Positions 45,730-54,935 are shown, counted from the stretch's first letter. The stretch is DNA of 64,000 nucleotides from Arthrobacter echini (GCF_004803505.1 NZ_SSWH01000006.1:62001-126000), one strand, 5' to 3'. The notes: generated by a model from the sequence alone, not told the origin. Made by a program: numbers and translations.

Positions 45730-46436
45730 GCATGTGAGCCTAGTCGGTGGGAGCGACGGCGAAGAACGAGAACGCGGGCCTGTCTCTCGGCTGCAACCAA
45801 CCAGGACAGCTCGGTCCCGAGGGTCAGATGTCAGGCAGTAATCCCACGAATGGCCTAGCCCTGGTCCACCGATGAGTGTCAGCGAGACAGCACGTCGTTG
45901 ACGACGAAATGCCCGGCTGACCGGGACGAATAGGACTGCCCGAGGCCCACAGTCACCTCGGTGAGAGGGCACCTCGCAGATACGAGTTCCCCACAGTCCT
46001 ACGGCCCTGTCAGTCTCGTTCGGCGAGCCGAACCTCATCGCGTCCGCAGGCTCAGCGCGTGGGCCGTGGCGAACCCGCGATACAGGCGGGGATCAGTGGG
46101 GAGCCAGCAAAGCCGCTCACCACGTGCGGCAGTGGTCACTCACCCGCGGGGCCATTAGAAACGACGAAGCCACACGGCGTCCGTCTTGCTCGCCCTGCTT
46201 CACCCCGTACTGTTTCGAACTCGGCCAGACATAAATCGCCATCCAATCGACACTGGATACAACTCCACTATCCAGAACCAAATCGACCCGGATGCTCCAT
46301 CCCTCAGGAATCCCACACCATGTCCAGCAGTCATTTCAGACACTATTGACAGCAGAACAACCCGGGCATACGGTCACTTCGAGTGCCGCAGGTCACTCTC
46401 ATAGGCGGGCATGACTACTACTTCCTTGGGGGAAGA
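45730..46436. other. Non-coding stretch between hsdM and the phospholipase gene
   Basis: No frame in this 707-bp stretch shows recognisable protein features. GC content falls toward the right, visibly from about 46150. A perfect palindrome GTTCGGC-ga-GCCGAAC lies at 46018-46033 and might be a regulator site. The region should hold the hsdM promoter (minus) and the phospholipase promoter (plus). Confidence 0.5.
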
Positions 46437-47081
46437 ATGGCCTCATCCATCTCATCACTGAAGTTTGCCCGCTCAAAAAAGGGAGCATCGACCGCGCTGG
46501 GAGTCGCTACCATCCTCTTGATAGGTGGGTCTCCCGAAACAGCGGCGTACCCTGACATTCTTTCAGCCGGTGTCATTGATGAAATTGTGTCGGAGGGTTC
46601 AGAGTCGACCCTGGGAAAGTCGAAGAAAGCCGAGGTTGAAGCCTTCAACCGACAGGTTGATGCAGCAACGCAATTCATGCGCACAGCTGCCGACGAATCC
46701 ACCTACTTCGATATGAGCGCAGCCCGAGCAGCAGGAGCCGATGCTGCGACTCTCGAAATGGGTGCGATCATCAATCGACTTGCCGCAGGACAGAAATCTG
46801 TCTCTGACGGGCAGATGTCCACCAACGGGCTCAGTCTGCCACTATGGGGGAACTGGTGTGGCCCCGGGCATGGCGGTGGCTCTGCTGTCGACGTTCTCGA
46901 CTCCATTTGTCGCACCCACGACAAATGCTACGGGTCGCGTGGCTACTTCGCGTGCTCTTGCGACCGGGCGATCGTGAAGGACATTCAGCGCAACATCACG
47001 CGCATGGGTAAAGCCGAAAGGACAGTAGCCGCAGCCGTCAGCACATACTTCACCTACTGCCTCTGCAACCCTTTCACGTAG
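46437..47081 (+). CDS. Secreted phospholipase A2-like protein
   Basis: The 214-residue protein has a signal peptide (basic KKGAS, hydrophobic core about 17-31, Ala-rich end near 37). The C-terminal prokaryotic PLA2 domain has a calcium loop WCGPGHGG (140-147), the catalytic ICRTHDKCYG with His161-Asp162, a second Asp176 in ACSCDRAIV, and six Cys that can pair. It would hydrolyse phospholipids outside the cell. The helical middle part (50-130) may be a propeptide or binding domain. Composition is less GC-rich than its neighbours. GGGGGAAGA directly precedes ATG 46437. Confidence 0.87.
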   Translation: MASSISSLKFARSKKGASTALGVATILLIGGSPETAAYPDILSAGVIDEIVSEGSESTLGKSKKAEVEAFNRQVDAATQFMRTAADESTYFDMSAARAAGADAATLEMGAIINRLAAGQKSVSDGQMSTNGLSLPLWGNWCGPGHGGGSAVDVLDSICRTHDKCYGSRGYFACSCDRAIVKDIQRNITRMGKAERTVAAAVSTYFTYCLCNPFT

Positions 47082-47083
47082 GC

Positions 47084-47122
47084 TCTGAAGGCAACCGCTA
47101 CGGCGTTGCGGTTACCTTCAGA
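47084..47122. terminator. Hairpin after the phospholipase gene
   Basis: Arms 47084-47098 and 47108-47122 pair over 15 bp with one mismatch and a 9-nt loop, directly after the stop at 47081. No T-tract follows. It separates the phospholipase gene from the small membrane-protein gene at 47156. Confidence 0.7.
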
Positions 47123-47155
47123 CTGTAGAAGATCCTTGCTAGGAGCGGTTCGACG

Positions 47156-47446
47156 ATGTCCCACATCAATGAGACCAGTGGCTCCACACCGCAAGCCAGA
47201 AGACCTGTCATCACATGGGCTTTCATGGTGGCGGCACTGATTATTGTCCTGTTGCTCCCGGACTGGGCCGGAACTGGGAACAATCGCCCGATTTGGATAT
47301 TTGCTCTTCCTCCACTACTCGGAATTATCGGAGCAGGCTTCGCGATCAGAGGTGAGCATCCCTGGTGGGCGGTAGCTTCAGCTCTTTGGGGGTTCTTTGT
47401 CATTCAGGCGATCATCGTCGGGGTTACGCTCATCGGCGGACCGTGA
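47156..47446 (+). CDS. Small three-helix membrane protein next to the phospholipase
   Basis: The 96-residue protein has a polar start (MSHINETSGSTPQARRP) and three hydrophobic helices (about 20-37, 45-65, 70-93). It shares the lower-GC segment with the phospholipase gene, 75 bp upstream. No family is recognised. An immunity- or export-related role for the phospholipase is only a hypothesis from position. Confidence 0.68.
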   Translation: MSHINETSGSTPQARRPVITWAFMVAALIIVLLLPDWAGTGNNRPIWIFALPPLLGIIGAGFAIRGEHPWWAVASALWGFFVIQAIIVGVTLIGGP

Positions 47447-47494
47447 AAGAACCGAAGCGGACGGAGAACCTTTCACGAGGAAGCGCGGGCAGGA

Positions 47495-48658
47495 CTAGCG
47501 CAAGGCGCTGATGGCCTGCTCCAGATCGCCGATCAGGTCCTCGAGATCCTCGATGCCCACCGACAGGCGGATCAGGTTCTCGGGTACGGCGAGCTCCGTA
47601 CCCCGCACCGAGGCGTGGGTCATGTCCGAGGGGTAGTTCATCAGCGACTCGATGCCACCGAGGGACTCGGCGAGCGTGAAGACGTGCGTCGACTCGGCCA
47701 CCTTCTTCGCGGCCTCGGCCCCACCCGTGAAGGTCACGGAGACCATGCCGCCGAAGTCCTTCATCTGCGCTGCAGCGAGATCGTGGCCGGGGTGCTCGGG
47801 CAGACCCGGGTAGTAGACGCGCTCCACCCCGGCCTGCTCCTGCAGCCACCGAGCGATCGCCGTGGCGTTCGAGGAGTGACGGTCCATGCGGACGCCGAGC
47901 GTCTTCAGCCCGCGCGTGGTGAGCCAGGCCTCCATCGGCGCCGAGACGGCCCCGACGGCGAACTGAACGAAGCCGACCTTCTCTGCCAGCGCGTCGTCGT
48001 TCACGACCACGGCCCCGCCGCTGGCGTCCGAGTGGCCGCCGATGTACTTCGTGGTCGAGTGCACGACGACGTCGGCGCCGAAGGTGAGCGGCTGCTGCAG
48101 GTACGGCGAGGCGAAGGTGTTGTCGACCACGAGCAGGGCGCCGGCGTCGTGGGCCAGCTGCGCGGTCGCGGCGATGTCGGTGATCTTCATCATCGGGTTC
48201 GACGGCGTCTCGACCCACACCAGCTTCGTGTTGTGGGCCGAGATCGCGGCCTGGACCGCGCCGGCGTCCGCCATGTCGACGGCCGAGTTCGTGATGCCCC
48301 ACTGTGACAGGACCCGGTCGATCAGCCGGTAGGTGCCGCCGTAGGCGTCGTTGCCGAGCACGATGTGGTCGCCGGGGCGCAGTGCGGCCCTGATCAGGGC
48401 GTCCTCCGCCGCCAGCCCGGAGGAGAAGCTGAAGGCGTACTTACCGCCCTCGAGTGCCGCGAGCTGCGTCTGCAGCGAGTCCCGCGTCGGATTCGTGCCA
48501 CGACCGTACTCGTACCCGTTGCGGAGCTTGCCGATGCCGTCCTGCGCGAAGGTCGTCGTCTGGTACAGCGGCGGGATCACCGCTCCCGTGGTGGGGTCGG
48601 GGTTCTGTCCGGCATGGATGGCCCGCGTGTTGAAACCTTGGGCGTCGGGCTGCGTCAT
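47495..48658 (-). CDS. metB: Cystathionine gamma-synthase
   Basis: The 387-residue PLP enzyme has the transsulfuration-family motifs YEYGRGTNPTRDSLQTQLAA, FSSGLAAEDALIRA, the active-site lysine in VVHSTTKYIGGHSDASGGAV and the C-terminal SLGGIESLMNYPSDMTHAS. It joins cysteine and an activated homoserine to make cystathionine. Cystathionine gamma-lyase has the same fold, but length and the SLGGIES region fit MetB. AGGAG precedes ATG 48658. It is 24 bp after cbs and probably in its operon. Confidence 0.9.
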   Translation of the reverse strand: MTQPDAQGFNTRAIHAGQNPDPTTGAVIPPLYQTTTFAQDGIGKLRNGYEYGRGTNPTRDSLQTQLAALEGGKYAFSFSSGLAAEDALIRAALRPGDHIVLGNDAYGGTYRLIDRVLSQWGITNSAVDMADAGAVQAAISAHNTKLVWVETPSNPMMKITDIAATAQLAHDAGALLVVDNTFASPYLQQPLTFGADVVVHSTTKYIGGHSDASGGAVVVNDDALAEKVGFVQFAVGAVSAPMEAWLTTRGLKTLGVRMDRHSSNATAIARWLQEQAGVERVYYPGLPEHPGHDLAAAQMKDFGGMVSVTFTGGAEAAKKVAESTHVFTLAESLGGIESLMNYPSDMTHASVRGTELAVPENLIRLSVGIEDLEDLIGDLEQAISALR

Positions 48659-48682
48659 GGTGCTCCTGGGGTCGGGTGTCGT

Positions 48683-50068
48683 TTACCTGCTCAGATACGT
48701 CAGCACGTCCTGGCGCGTCAGAATTCCCACCGGGGACCCCAGGGATGTCACCATCAGCGCGTCGCTGTGCTGCAGGCGATCATGTGCTGCCTCGAGGGAC
48801 TCGAGCGACCCGATCAGGGGAAGCCTCGCCTCCAGGTGGTCGGAGACCCTGTCCGTGGGGTCGGCCTCACCGCGGAGGAGCTTCCCGGTCAGGGAACGCT
48901 CGTCCACCGATCCCAGTACCTCGCCCATCTTCACCGGGGGTTCCTGGGAGAGCACAGGAACGCTGGAGACGCCGTACTCGGTCATGAGTGCGATCACCTC
49001 GCGGACGGTCTGTGCCGGGTGTGCGTGTACGAGAGCCGGCAGAGCTGGATCCTTCGCGCCCAGCACCGCGCCGACGCCGGTGTCCGCGCCGCCGCCGTCG
49101 TCGCCCAGGAAGCCGTAGGAGGCCATCCACTCGTCGTTGAAGATCTTGCCGAGGTAGCCGCGCCCGCCGTCGGGCAGCAGGACCACCACGACGTCGTCAG
49201 CCGTCAGGTCCTTGGCGACGCGCAGGGCGGCCACCACGGCCATCCCGCAGGAACCACCCACCAGCAGTCCCTCCTCGCGGGCCAGGCGCCGGGTCATCTC
49301 GAAACTCTCGGCGTCGTTGACCGCGAGGATCTCGTCGGGAACGGATGGGTCGTAGGAGCCGGGCCACATGTCCTCGCCGACACCCTCGACGAAGTAGGGC
49401 CTCCCCGTGCCACCGGAGTAGACGGAGCCGTCGGGATCGGCGCCGATGATGCGCACGGGGCCTCCGGCGCGATCGGCCGAGACCTCCTTGAGATAGCGCC
49501 CGGTCCCGGTGATGGTCCCGCCCGTGCCCACACCGGTGACGAAGTGTGTCACCGTGCCCTCGGTGTCGGCCCAGATCTCGGGGCCGGTGGTCTCGTAGTG
49601 ACTCAGCGGGCCGAACTGGTTGGAGAACTGGTCGGGCTTGTACGCGCCGGGGATCTCGCGCACCAGGCGGTCGGACACACCGTAGTAGGACTCCGGGCTC
49701 TCCGGAGCCACAGCCGTGGGCGTGACCACGACCTCCGCGCCGTACGCCTTGAGGACGTTCCGCTTGTCCTCGCCCACCTTGTCCGGCACCACGAAGATGC
49801 ACCGGTAGCCGCGCTGCTGCGCCACCAGGGCCAGACCCACCCCGGTGTTGCCGGACGTCGGTTCCACGATGGTGCCGCCGGGCAGGATCTTGCCCTCGGC
49901 CTCCGCCGCGTCGAGCATCCGGACCGCGATGCGATCCTTCACCGACCCGCCCGGATTCAGGTACTCGACCTTGGCGAGGACGGTGGCGGCGATGCCGTCC
50001 GTCACGGAGTTGAGCCTGACCAGCGGGGTGTTGCCGATCAGGTCGACAATCGATTCGGCGTACTTCAT
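48683..50068 (-). CDS. cbs: Cystathionine beta-synthase
   Basis: The 461-residue enzyme has the PLP lysine in YLNPGGSVKDRIAVRM, the substrate loop EPTSGNTGVGLALVAQQRGY and GTGGTITGTGRYLKEV. Two C-terminal CBS domains lie at about 330-460 (ALPALVHAHPAQTVREVIAL, then SSVPVLSQEPPVKMGE), which in this family bind adenosyl ligands. It makes cystathionine from serine and homocysteine. ATG 50068 is chosen; an in-frame extension upstream is not conserved. With metB it forms a transsulfuration pair. Confidence 0.92.
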   Translation of the reverse strand: MKYAESIVDLIGNTPLVRLNSVTDGIAATVLAKVEYLNPGGSVKDRIAVRMLDAAEAEGKILPGGTIVEPTSGNTGVGLALVAQQRGYRCIFVVPDKVGEDKRNVLKAYGAEVVVTPTAVAPESPESYYGVSDRLVREIPGAYKPDQFSNQFGPLSHYETTGPEIWADTEGTVTHFVTGVGTGGTITGTGRYLKEVSADRAGGPVRIIGADPDGSVYSGGTGRPYFVEGVGEDMWPGSYDPSVPDEILAVNDAESFEMTRRLAREEGLLVGGSCGMAVVAALRVAKDLTADDVVVVLLPDGGRGYLGKIFNDEWMASYGFLGDDGGGADTGVGAVLGAKDPALPALVHAHPAQTVREVIALMTEYGVSSVPVLSQEPPVKMGEVLGSVDERSLTGKLLRGEADPTDRVSDHLEARLPLIGSLESLEAAHDRLQHSDALMVTSLGSPVGILTRQDVLTYLSR

Positions 50069-50190
50069 GACCACAACGCTACCGGCTGGCAGCCCCACTG
50101 CCGTGCGCCCACGTAACACACGCCGTGCGGCGCCAGGGGCCTGCGCCTAGGGTGGGAGCACCAGCCACCATTCGACGAGGGGATCCAGCC

Positions 50191-51267
50191 ATGACCAGGA
50201 CCTACCGCATCGCCGTCATCGCAGGGGACGGCATCGGCAAGGAGGTCGTACCCGAGGGGCTGCGGGCCCTGCGGGCAGCGGCGGACCGGTACGGGTTCAC
50301 CGTCGACGCCGTCGAGTTCGACTACGCCAGTGCCGAGTACTACACGGCGCACGGCCAGATGCTGCCCGATGACTGGTTCGAGGAACTGCGCACCTTCGAC
50401 GCGATCTTCTTCGGCGCCGTCGGCTGGCCCGACGTCGTGCCCGACCACGTCTCGCTGTGGGGCAGCCTGCTGCAGTTCCGCCGCCACTTCGACCAGTACG
50501 TGAACCTGCGCCCCGTGCGCCTGCTGCCGGGCATCACGAGTCCGTTGGCGGGCCGGGAACCCGGCGACGTCGACTTCTGGGTGGTGCGCGAGAACACCGA
50601 GGGCGAGTACTCGAGCGTGGGCGGCAGGATGTTCGAGGGCACCGAGCGCGAGACCGTCATCCAGGACACCGTCATGACGCGCACCGGCGTGGACCGGATC
50701 CTCCGCTACGCGTTCGAGCTCGCGCAGAAGCGGGAGAAGAAGCACCTGACCTCCGCGACGAAGAGCAACGGCATCTCCATCACCATGCCTTACTGGGACG
50801 AGCGCGTGGAGGCGATGTCCCCGAAGTACGACGACGTCCGGGTGGACAAGTTCCACATCGACATCCTGTGCGCGAACTTCGTGCTCCACCCCGACTGGTT
50901 CGACGTCGTGGTGGCCAGCAATCTCTTCGGTGACATCCTCTCCGACCTCGGGCCTGCCTGCACCGGCACCATCGGCGTGGCTCCCAGCGGCAACATCAAC
51001 CCGGACCGGACGTTCCCCAGCCTCTTCGAACCCGTGCACGGGTCGGCGCCCGATATCGCGGGCAAGGGCATCGCCAACCCGGTGGGGCAGATCTGGAGCG
51101 CCTCCATGATGCTGGAGCATCTCGGGGAGGCGGAGGCGGCCGCGGGTATCCTCGCGGGTATCGAGTCGGTGCTCGCCACCGGAGGAGAGGCCCTGACGCG
51201 GGATCTGGGCGGCTCCGGCACGACGGCGTCGCTGGGCGCGGCGATCGCCGCGGCCATCGCGGGCTGA
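50191..51267 (+). CDS. Tartrate dehydrogenase / D-malate dehydrogenase-type decarboxylating enzyme
   Basis: The 358-residue protein belongs to the isopropylmalate/isocitrate dehydrogenase family: IAVIAGDGIGKEVVPEGLRA, the substrate-binding RENTEGEYSSVGGRMFEGTE, the Lys/Asp catalytic set (SATKSNGI, VASNLFGDILSDLGP) and the cofactor segment LFEPVHGSAPDIAGKGIANP. The FFGAVGWPDVVPDHVSLWGS loop is that of tartrate/D-malate dehydrogenases rather than LeuB. It oxidatively decarboxylates a D-malate- or tartrate-like acid. ATG 50191 follows GAGGGGAT. Confidence 0.85.
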   Translation: MTRTYRIAVIAGDGIGKEVVPEGLRALRAAADRYGFTVDAVEFDYASAEYYTAHGQMLPDDWFEELRTFDAIFFGAVGWPDVVPDHVSLWGSLLQFRRHFDQYVNLRPVRLLPGITSPLAGREPGDVDFWVVRENTEGEYSSVGGRMFEGTERETVIQDTVMTRTGVDRILRYAFELAQKREKKHLTSATKSNGISITMPYWDERVEAMSPKYDDVRVDKFHIDILCANFVLHPDWFDVVVASNLFGDILSDLGPACTGTIGVAPSGNINPDRTFPSLFEPVHGSAPDIAGKGIANPVGQIWSASMMLEHLGEAEAAAGILAGIESVLATGGEALTRDLGGSGTTASLGAAIAAAIAG

Positions 51268-51375
51268 CGGGTACCATGACGGGCTGACCACCTCGCTACC
51301 CGACCGCCCGGCCTCCCGGCAGAGGTCCGCCCGGAGCGGCGAGCGCACCGGGTATCGCCGTGGCACCATGGTTCC

Positions 51376-52347
51376 ATGTCCATCGCCCCCGCACTCAGGC
51401 CACACGGCGCGGAGGTCGCGGAATGGACGCCGGATGGGGCCTACACCCTCACCCGCAGCATCGAAATCCTGCAATGCGGTTCCCACGATCCCTCCTTCAT
51501 CGTGCAGGGCCCCGATCACTGGCTCGCCTTCCGGACCGCGCATGGACCCGTGACTCTGCTGCTGCGGCAGCGTGGTTCACTCCATGACAGTGTGGTCCAG
51601 GCAGCGGCGTGGGGGCCGGGAGCCGCCTCCGCGCTCGAGGCGCTCCCCCGGCTGCTCGGCGCCGATGACGACTGGAGCGATTTCGACGATCCGGGCTTCC
51701 GCGCCACCCTGCCGGAACTGGCACGGAAAGGGCGATATCTGAATCCGGGTCTCCGCCTCCCGTCCTCGGGGCGCATGCTCGACACGGTGGCCCGCGTGGT
51801 GCTGGAGCAGAAGGTCACAGGGCTGGAGGCCAAGCGTGCGTGGCGGTATCTGCTGACGCGCTACGGAGACACGGCTCCAGGTGCAGGCACTGTGGCGCCT
51901 GCCGGTCTCCGCCTCCCACCCACTGCCGAGCAGTGGCGCCGCATCCCGTCGTGGGACTGGCACCGGGCCGGCGTCGACGCCAAACGCTCCAGCACCATCC
52001 TCAAAGCGGCCCTGGTGGCAAGCGGTCTCGAACGACTCGCATCGCGGCAGGGTGAGTCCGTCCGGGCCGGACTGCGCTCTGTCCCGGGAATCGGCGTCTG
52101 GACCGTCGCGGAGGTGGTCCAGCGGACGCACGGCTGTCCGGACTCCATCTCCGTGGGCGACTACCACCTCGCCGCCTATGTGAGCGCGGCACTGACCGGA
52201 CGGCGGACGGACGACGCCGGGATGGTCGAACTGCTCAGACCCTGGGCGGGCCAGCGGCAGCGCGTGGTGCGGGCCCTGTACGCGAGCGGCTTCCGCAAGC
52301 AGGCCTTCGGCCCCAGGCTGACACCCGAGGACCATCGGGGGCGTTGA
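51376..52347 (+). CDS. alkA: DNA-3-methyladenine glycosylase, AlkA-like
   Basis: The 323-residue protein has an N-terminal beta domain and a helical HhH-GPD domain. The latter has ARVVLEQKVTGLEAKRAWRY, the hairpin LRSVPGIGVWTVAEVVQRT near 245-263, and the catalytic Asp in SISVGDYHLAAYV. It would excise alkylated bases from DNA. The family assignment is firm by the HhH-Asp spacing; substrate range is inferred. The gene is monocistronic. Confidence 0.85.
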   Translation: MSIAPALRPHGAEVAEWTPDGAYTLTRSIEILQCGSHDPSFIVQGPDHWLAFRTAHGPVTLLLRQRGSLHDSVVQAAAWGPGAASALEALPRLLGADDDWSDFDDPGFRATLPELARKGRYLNPGLRLPSSGRMLDTVARVVLEQKVTGLEAKRAWRYLLTRYGDTAPGAGTVAPAGLRLPPTAEQWRRIPSWDWHRAGVDAKRSSTILKAALVASGLERLASRQGESVRAGLRSVPGIGVWTVAEVVQRTHGCPDSISVGDYHLAAYVSAALTGRRTDDAGMVELLRPWAGQRQRVVRALYASGFRKQAFGPRLTPEDHRGR

Positions 52348-52402
52348 CCTCCATGGATCGTCAGTGCACGGGATGATCACCGGATGCCGCTAGGGTTGGG
52401 GT

Positions 52403-52693
52403 ATGAGCGAACCCGTAGACGTCACAGCAATCTTCGTCCCCCAGGAAGGAGAGTTCTCCCGCGTGAAACAGGCCCTCGACCTGGCCGTGGAACAGGTGGT
52501 CCAGGAACCGGGCTGCATCCGGTACGAGATCACCGAGGCGCAGGAGGACCGGATAGTCCTTCAGGAGCGGTGGGAGTCCACCGAAGCCCTCGATCTCCAC
52601 ATGCGTGGCCCCGCCCTGCAGGATCTCGGTGAGTCACTGAGCGCCCTGCTGGCCGAGCCCATCGACATGACGCGTTCCGACCAGCCCGCCTGA
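52403..52693 (+). CDS. Antibiotic biosynthesis monooxygenase (ABM) domain protein
   Basis: The 96-residue ferredoxin-like protein has the ABM pattern: VTAIFVPQEGEFSRVKQAL, QEPGCIRYEI near 36-45, VLQERWESTEALDLHM. Such domains form dimeric heme-free oxygenases or quinone-related enzymes. The substrate is unknown. It is convergent with trxA across a strong terminator. Confidence 0.85.
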   Translation: MSEPVDVTAIFVPQEGEFSRVKQALDLAVEQVVQEPGCIRYEITEAQEDRIVLQERWESTEALDLHMRGPALQDLGESLSALLAEPIDMTRSDQPA

Positions 52694-52721
52694 GCGGGCT
52701 TCGGCCACCCCTGATCGCGTA

Positions 52722-52756
52722 GAAGGGCCCCGCACTCCGTGAGTGCGGGGCCCTTC
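52722..52756. terminator. Bidirectional hairpin between ABM and trxA genes
   Basis: Perfect 16-bp arms at 52722-52737 and 52741-52756 with a 3-nt loop lie between the convergent gene ends at 52693 and 52776. It can stop transcripts from both sides. Confidence 0.85.
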
Positions 52757-52775
52757 CGATGGGGTCTGGTGCGGA

Positions 52776-53165
52776 CTACTGTGCGTCAGCGGCAGGAGAG
52801 TCCTGGTCTGCCTGCTGCGCGATCTGCTCGTGCACGGCCTTCATGTCGAGACCCTTCACGGCGTCCACCAGCTCGCCGAACTGCGTCGCATTGAGCGCGC
52901 CAGGCTGGGAGAACACGAGCACCTTCTCACGGAAGGCCATGAGCGTGGGGATCGACGTGATGCCGGCGGCCGCGGCGAGCGACTGCTCGGCCTCGGTGTC
53001 CACCTTCGCGAACGTGACGTCGTCGTGCTTCTGCGACACGGCGTCGTACACCGGCGCGAACTGCTTGCATGGGCCACACCAGTCGGCCCAGAAGTCAACG
53101 AACACGATATCGTTGCCCTCGATGGTTTCCGGGAAGCTTGCCTCAGTAACATTGATTGTCGACAT
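52776..53165 (-). CDS. trxA: Thioredoxin
   Basis: The 129-residue protein has the thioredoxin active site WCGPC with Cys30 and Cys33 in VFVDFWADWCGPCKQF, the cis-Pro segment GITSIPTLMAF, and the C-terminal helix (GELVDAVKGLD). It reduces protein disulfides. An extra acidic and Gln-rich tail of about 20 residues follows the fold. It is divergent from a DUF1810 gene. Confidence 0.95.
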   Translation of the reverse strand: MSTINVTEASFPETIEGNDIVFVDFWADWCGPCKQFAPVYDAVSQKHDDVTFAKVDTEAEQSLAAAAGITSIPTLMAFREKVLVFSQPGALNATQFGELVDAVKGLDMKAVHEQIAQQADQDSPAADAQ

Positions 53166-53262
53166 CCCCCAAGGCTAGCGATCGCCGTCGAACCTGTCAG
53201 GCCTGTTCGCTACCGATGAAGAATCAGCACTCAACAATTCCCCAACGATCCCGGAGACACGA

Positions 53263-53697
53263 GTGAGCAACGACCCCTACGATCTGGCACGATTCGTCGA
53301 CGCGCAGGACGCGCACAATACCTACGAGCAGGCCCTGACCGAGCTGCGCGCCGGACGCAAGAGGGGCCACTGGATCTGGTTCGTCTTCCCGCAGATCCAG
53401 GGTCTGGGCAGCAGCCCGACGTCGGTCCGCTACGCGATCTCCTCGCTCGACGAGGCCCGTGCCTACCTGTCGCATCCCGTGCTGGGACCGCGCCTGCTCG
53501 AGTGTGTGCACGCACTCCTGAACCTTGAGGGCAACGACCCGGTGGAGGTTCTCGGCGGGATCGATGCGCGCAAGCTGCAATCCTCCATGACCCTGTTCAA
53601 CCTGGCGGCGCCGCAGGAACTGTGGTTCAAGGCCGTGCTCGACCGCTACTACGGGGGCGCGGAGGATCTGGCAACCAGGTCGTCGGTCTCGGACTGA
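53263..53697 (+). CDS. DUF1810 protein
   Basis: The 144-residue soluble helical protein has the DUF1810 hallmarks DPYDLARFVDAQD at the start, GRKRGHWIWFVFPQIQGLG in the centre (about 33-51) and SSMTLFNLAAP near the end. In plants similar proteins bind nucleotides such as calcium-related signals, but the bacterial role is unknown. GTG 53263 is the start. It is convergent with an MFS gene. Confidence 0.88.
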   Translation: MSNDPYDLARFVDAQDAHNTYEQALTELRAGRKRGHWIWFVFPQIQGLGSSPTSVRYAISSLDEARAYLSHPVLGPRLLECVHALLNLEGNDPVEVLGGIDARKLQSSMTLFNLAAPQELWFKAVLDRYYGGAEDLATRSSVSD

Positions 53698-53714
53698 CAG
53701 GCCTCATACCCTGG

Positions 53715-54935
53715 TTATTCGGCCTCGGCGTGCTTCAGTGAGCGGCGCCCACTGACCACGACGACTCCGGCGATGACCACCATCGCACCCGCTACCGCGT
53801 AAGTGGTCTGCGGGTTGTAGAGCTCGGCGAGCTTCGTCGCGGCGAACGGCGCGAGGGCGCCGCCGAGCCAGCGGACGAAGTTGTAGCCGGCAGAGGCAAC
53901 GGGCCGCGGCGCGTCGGAGACACCCATGGCCAGCTCGGTGTAGAGGGTGTTGTTGATGCCGAGCAGCGCACCGGAGACGATCACCAGCACGACGACGGCG
54001 GCCACCGAGCGCTCCGCCGCCAGGGCCAGACCGACGAGGACGAGCGCGAGGATACCCAGGGTCAGGAGCAGCAGGCGGGTGGTGGCGAGTGAGCGCTGCA
54101 GCACGGGCGCCACGAGGACCGAGAAGATGGCGACCATGAGGCCCCAGCCGAAGAAGACCGCGCCGATGCCGTAGGCATCCATGCCGAGCACGAAGGGTGT
54201 GAAAGCGAGAATGGTGAAGAACCCGTAGTTGTAGAACAGGGCGCTGGACGCGGTGGTGCGCAGACCCTTGTGGCCGAGAGCGAGGAGTGGATCCTTCAGC
54301 GACGTCCTGTGTGCGGGCGTCGGGGTGGCCGGCAGCATGATGATCAGGGCGATGAGCGCTGCGGCCATGAGGACGGCGGTGCCGAAGAACGGGGCACGCC
54401 ACTGCCAGCCGCCCAGGAGCGCTCCCAGCAGCGGGCCGAGCGAGATCCCCAGCCCCAGGGCAGCCTCGTAGAGAATGATCGCCGTTGCTGTTCCGCCGCT
54501 CGCGACACCGACGATCACCGCGAGTGCAGTGGCCACGAAGAGAGCATTGCCGAGACCCCACCCGGCGCGGAAGCCAACGAGGGTCGCCACGTCCCCTGAC
54601 AGCCCTGACAGCGAGGCGAAGACGACGATGAGTCCCAATCCGAGCAGAAGCGTCCTCTTACCGCCGATGCGGGAGGAGATGACGCCGGTCACGAGCATCG
54701 CAACCGCCGTGACGAGGAAGTAGCTCGTGAACAGCAGGGACACCTGGCTCGGCGAGGCGTCGAGATTCTCGGCGATGGCCGGGAGGATCGGATCCACGAG
54801 CCCGATGCCCATGAAGGCGAAGACAGCGGCGAGAGCGGTGGCCCAGACGGCTCTGGGCTGGCGGAAGAAGGACTGCTTCTCCTCGGTCAGCACAGCGGAG
54901 GGCGATGTCTCCTGCCGGGAAACGTGCTTGGTCAC
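53715..54935 (-). CDS. MFS efflux transporter
   Basis: The 406-residue protein has 12 predicted helices. The first-half loop ISSRIGGKRTLLLGLGLI carries the MFS motif A and GFRAGWGLGNALFVATALAV motif B. The C-terminus is short. It is drug/proton-antiporter-like. GTG 54935 follows AGGAG 7 nt upstream. It lies 10 bp after the marR gene in the same operon, so the MarR regulator probably controls it. Confidence 0.9.
   Translation of the reverse strand: MTKHVSRQETSPSAVLTEEKQSFFRQPRAVWATALAAVFAFMGIGLVDPILPAIAENLDASPSQVSLLFTSYFLVTAVAMLVTGVISSRIGGKRTLLLGLGLIVVFASLSGLSGDVATLVGFRAGWGLGNALFVATALAVIVGVASGGTATAIILYEAALGLGISLGPLLGALLGGWQWRAPFFGTAVLMAAALIALIIMLPATPTPAHRTSLKDPLLALGHKGLRTTASSALFYNYGFFTILAFTPFVLGMDAYGIGAVFFGWGLMVAIFSVLVAPVLQRSLATTRLLLLTLGILALVLVGLALAAERSVAAVVVLVIVSGALLGINNTLYTELAMGVSDAPRPVASAGYNFVRWLGGALAPFAATKLAELYNPQTTYAVAGAMVVIAGVVVVSGRRSLKHAEAE

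Noticed and set aside
45961-46404. Small frames of 60-96 codons between hsdM and the phospholipase gene
   Set aside because: No ribosome sites, no fold-like pattern and overlapping in different frames; treated as non-coding.
50069-50190. Riboswitch (SAM type) upstream of cbs
   Set aside because: The leader is short and lacks the conserved helices and A-rich core of SAM riboswitches.
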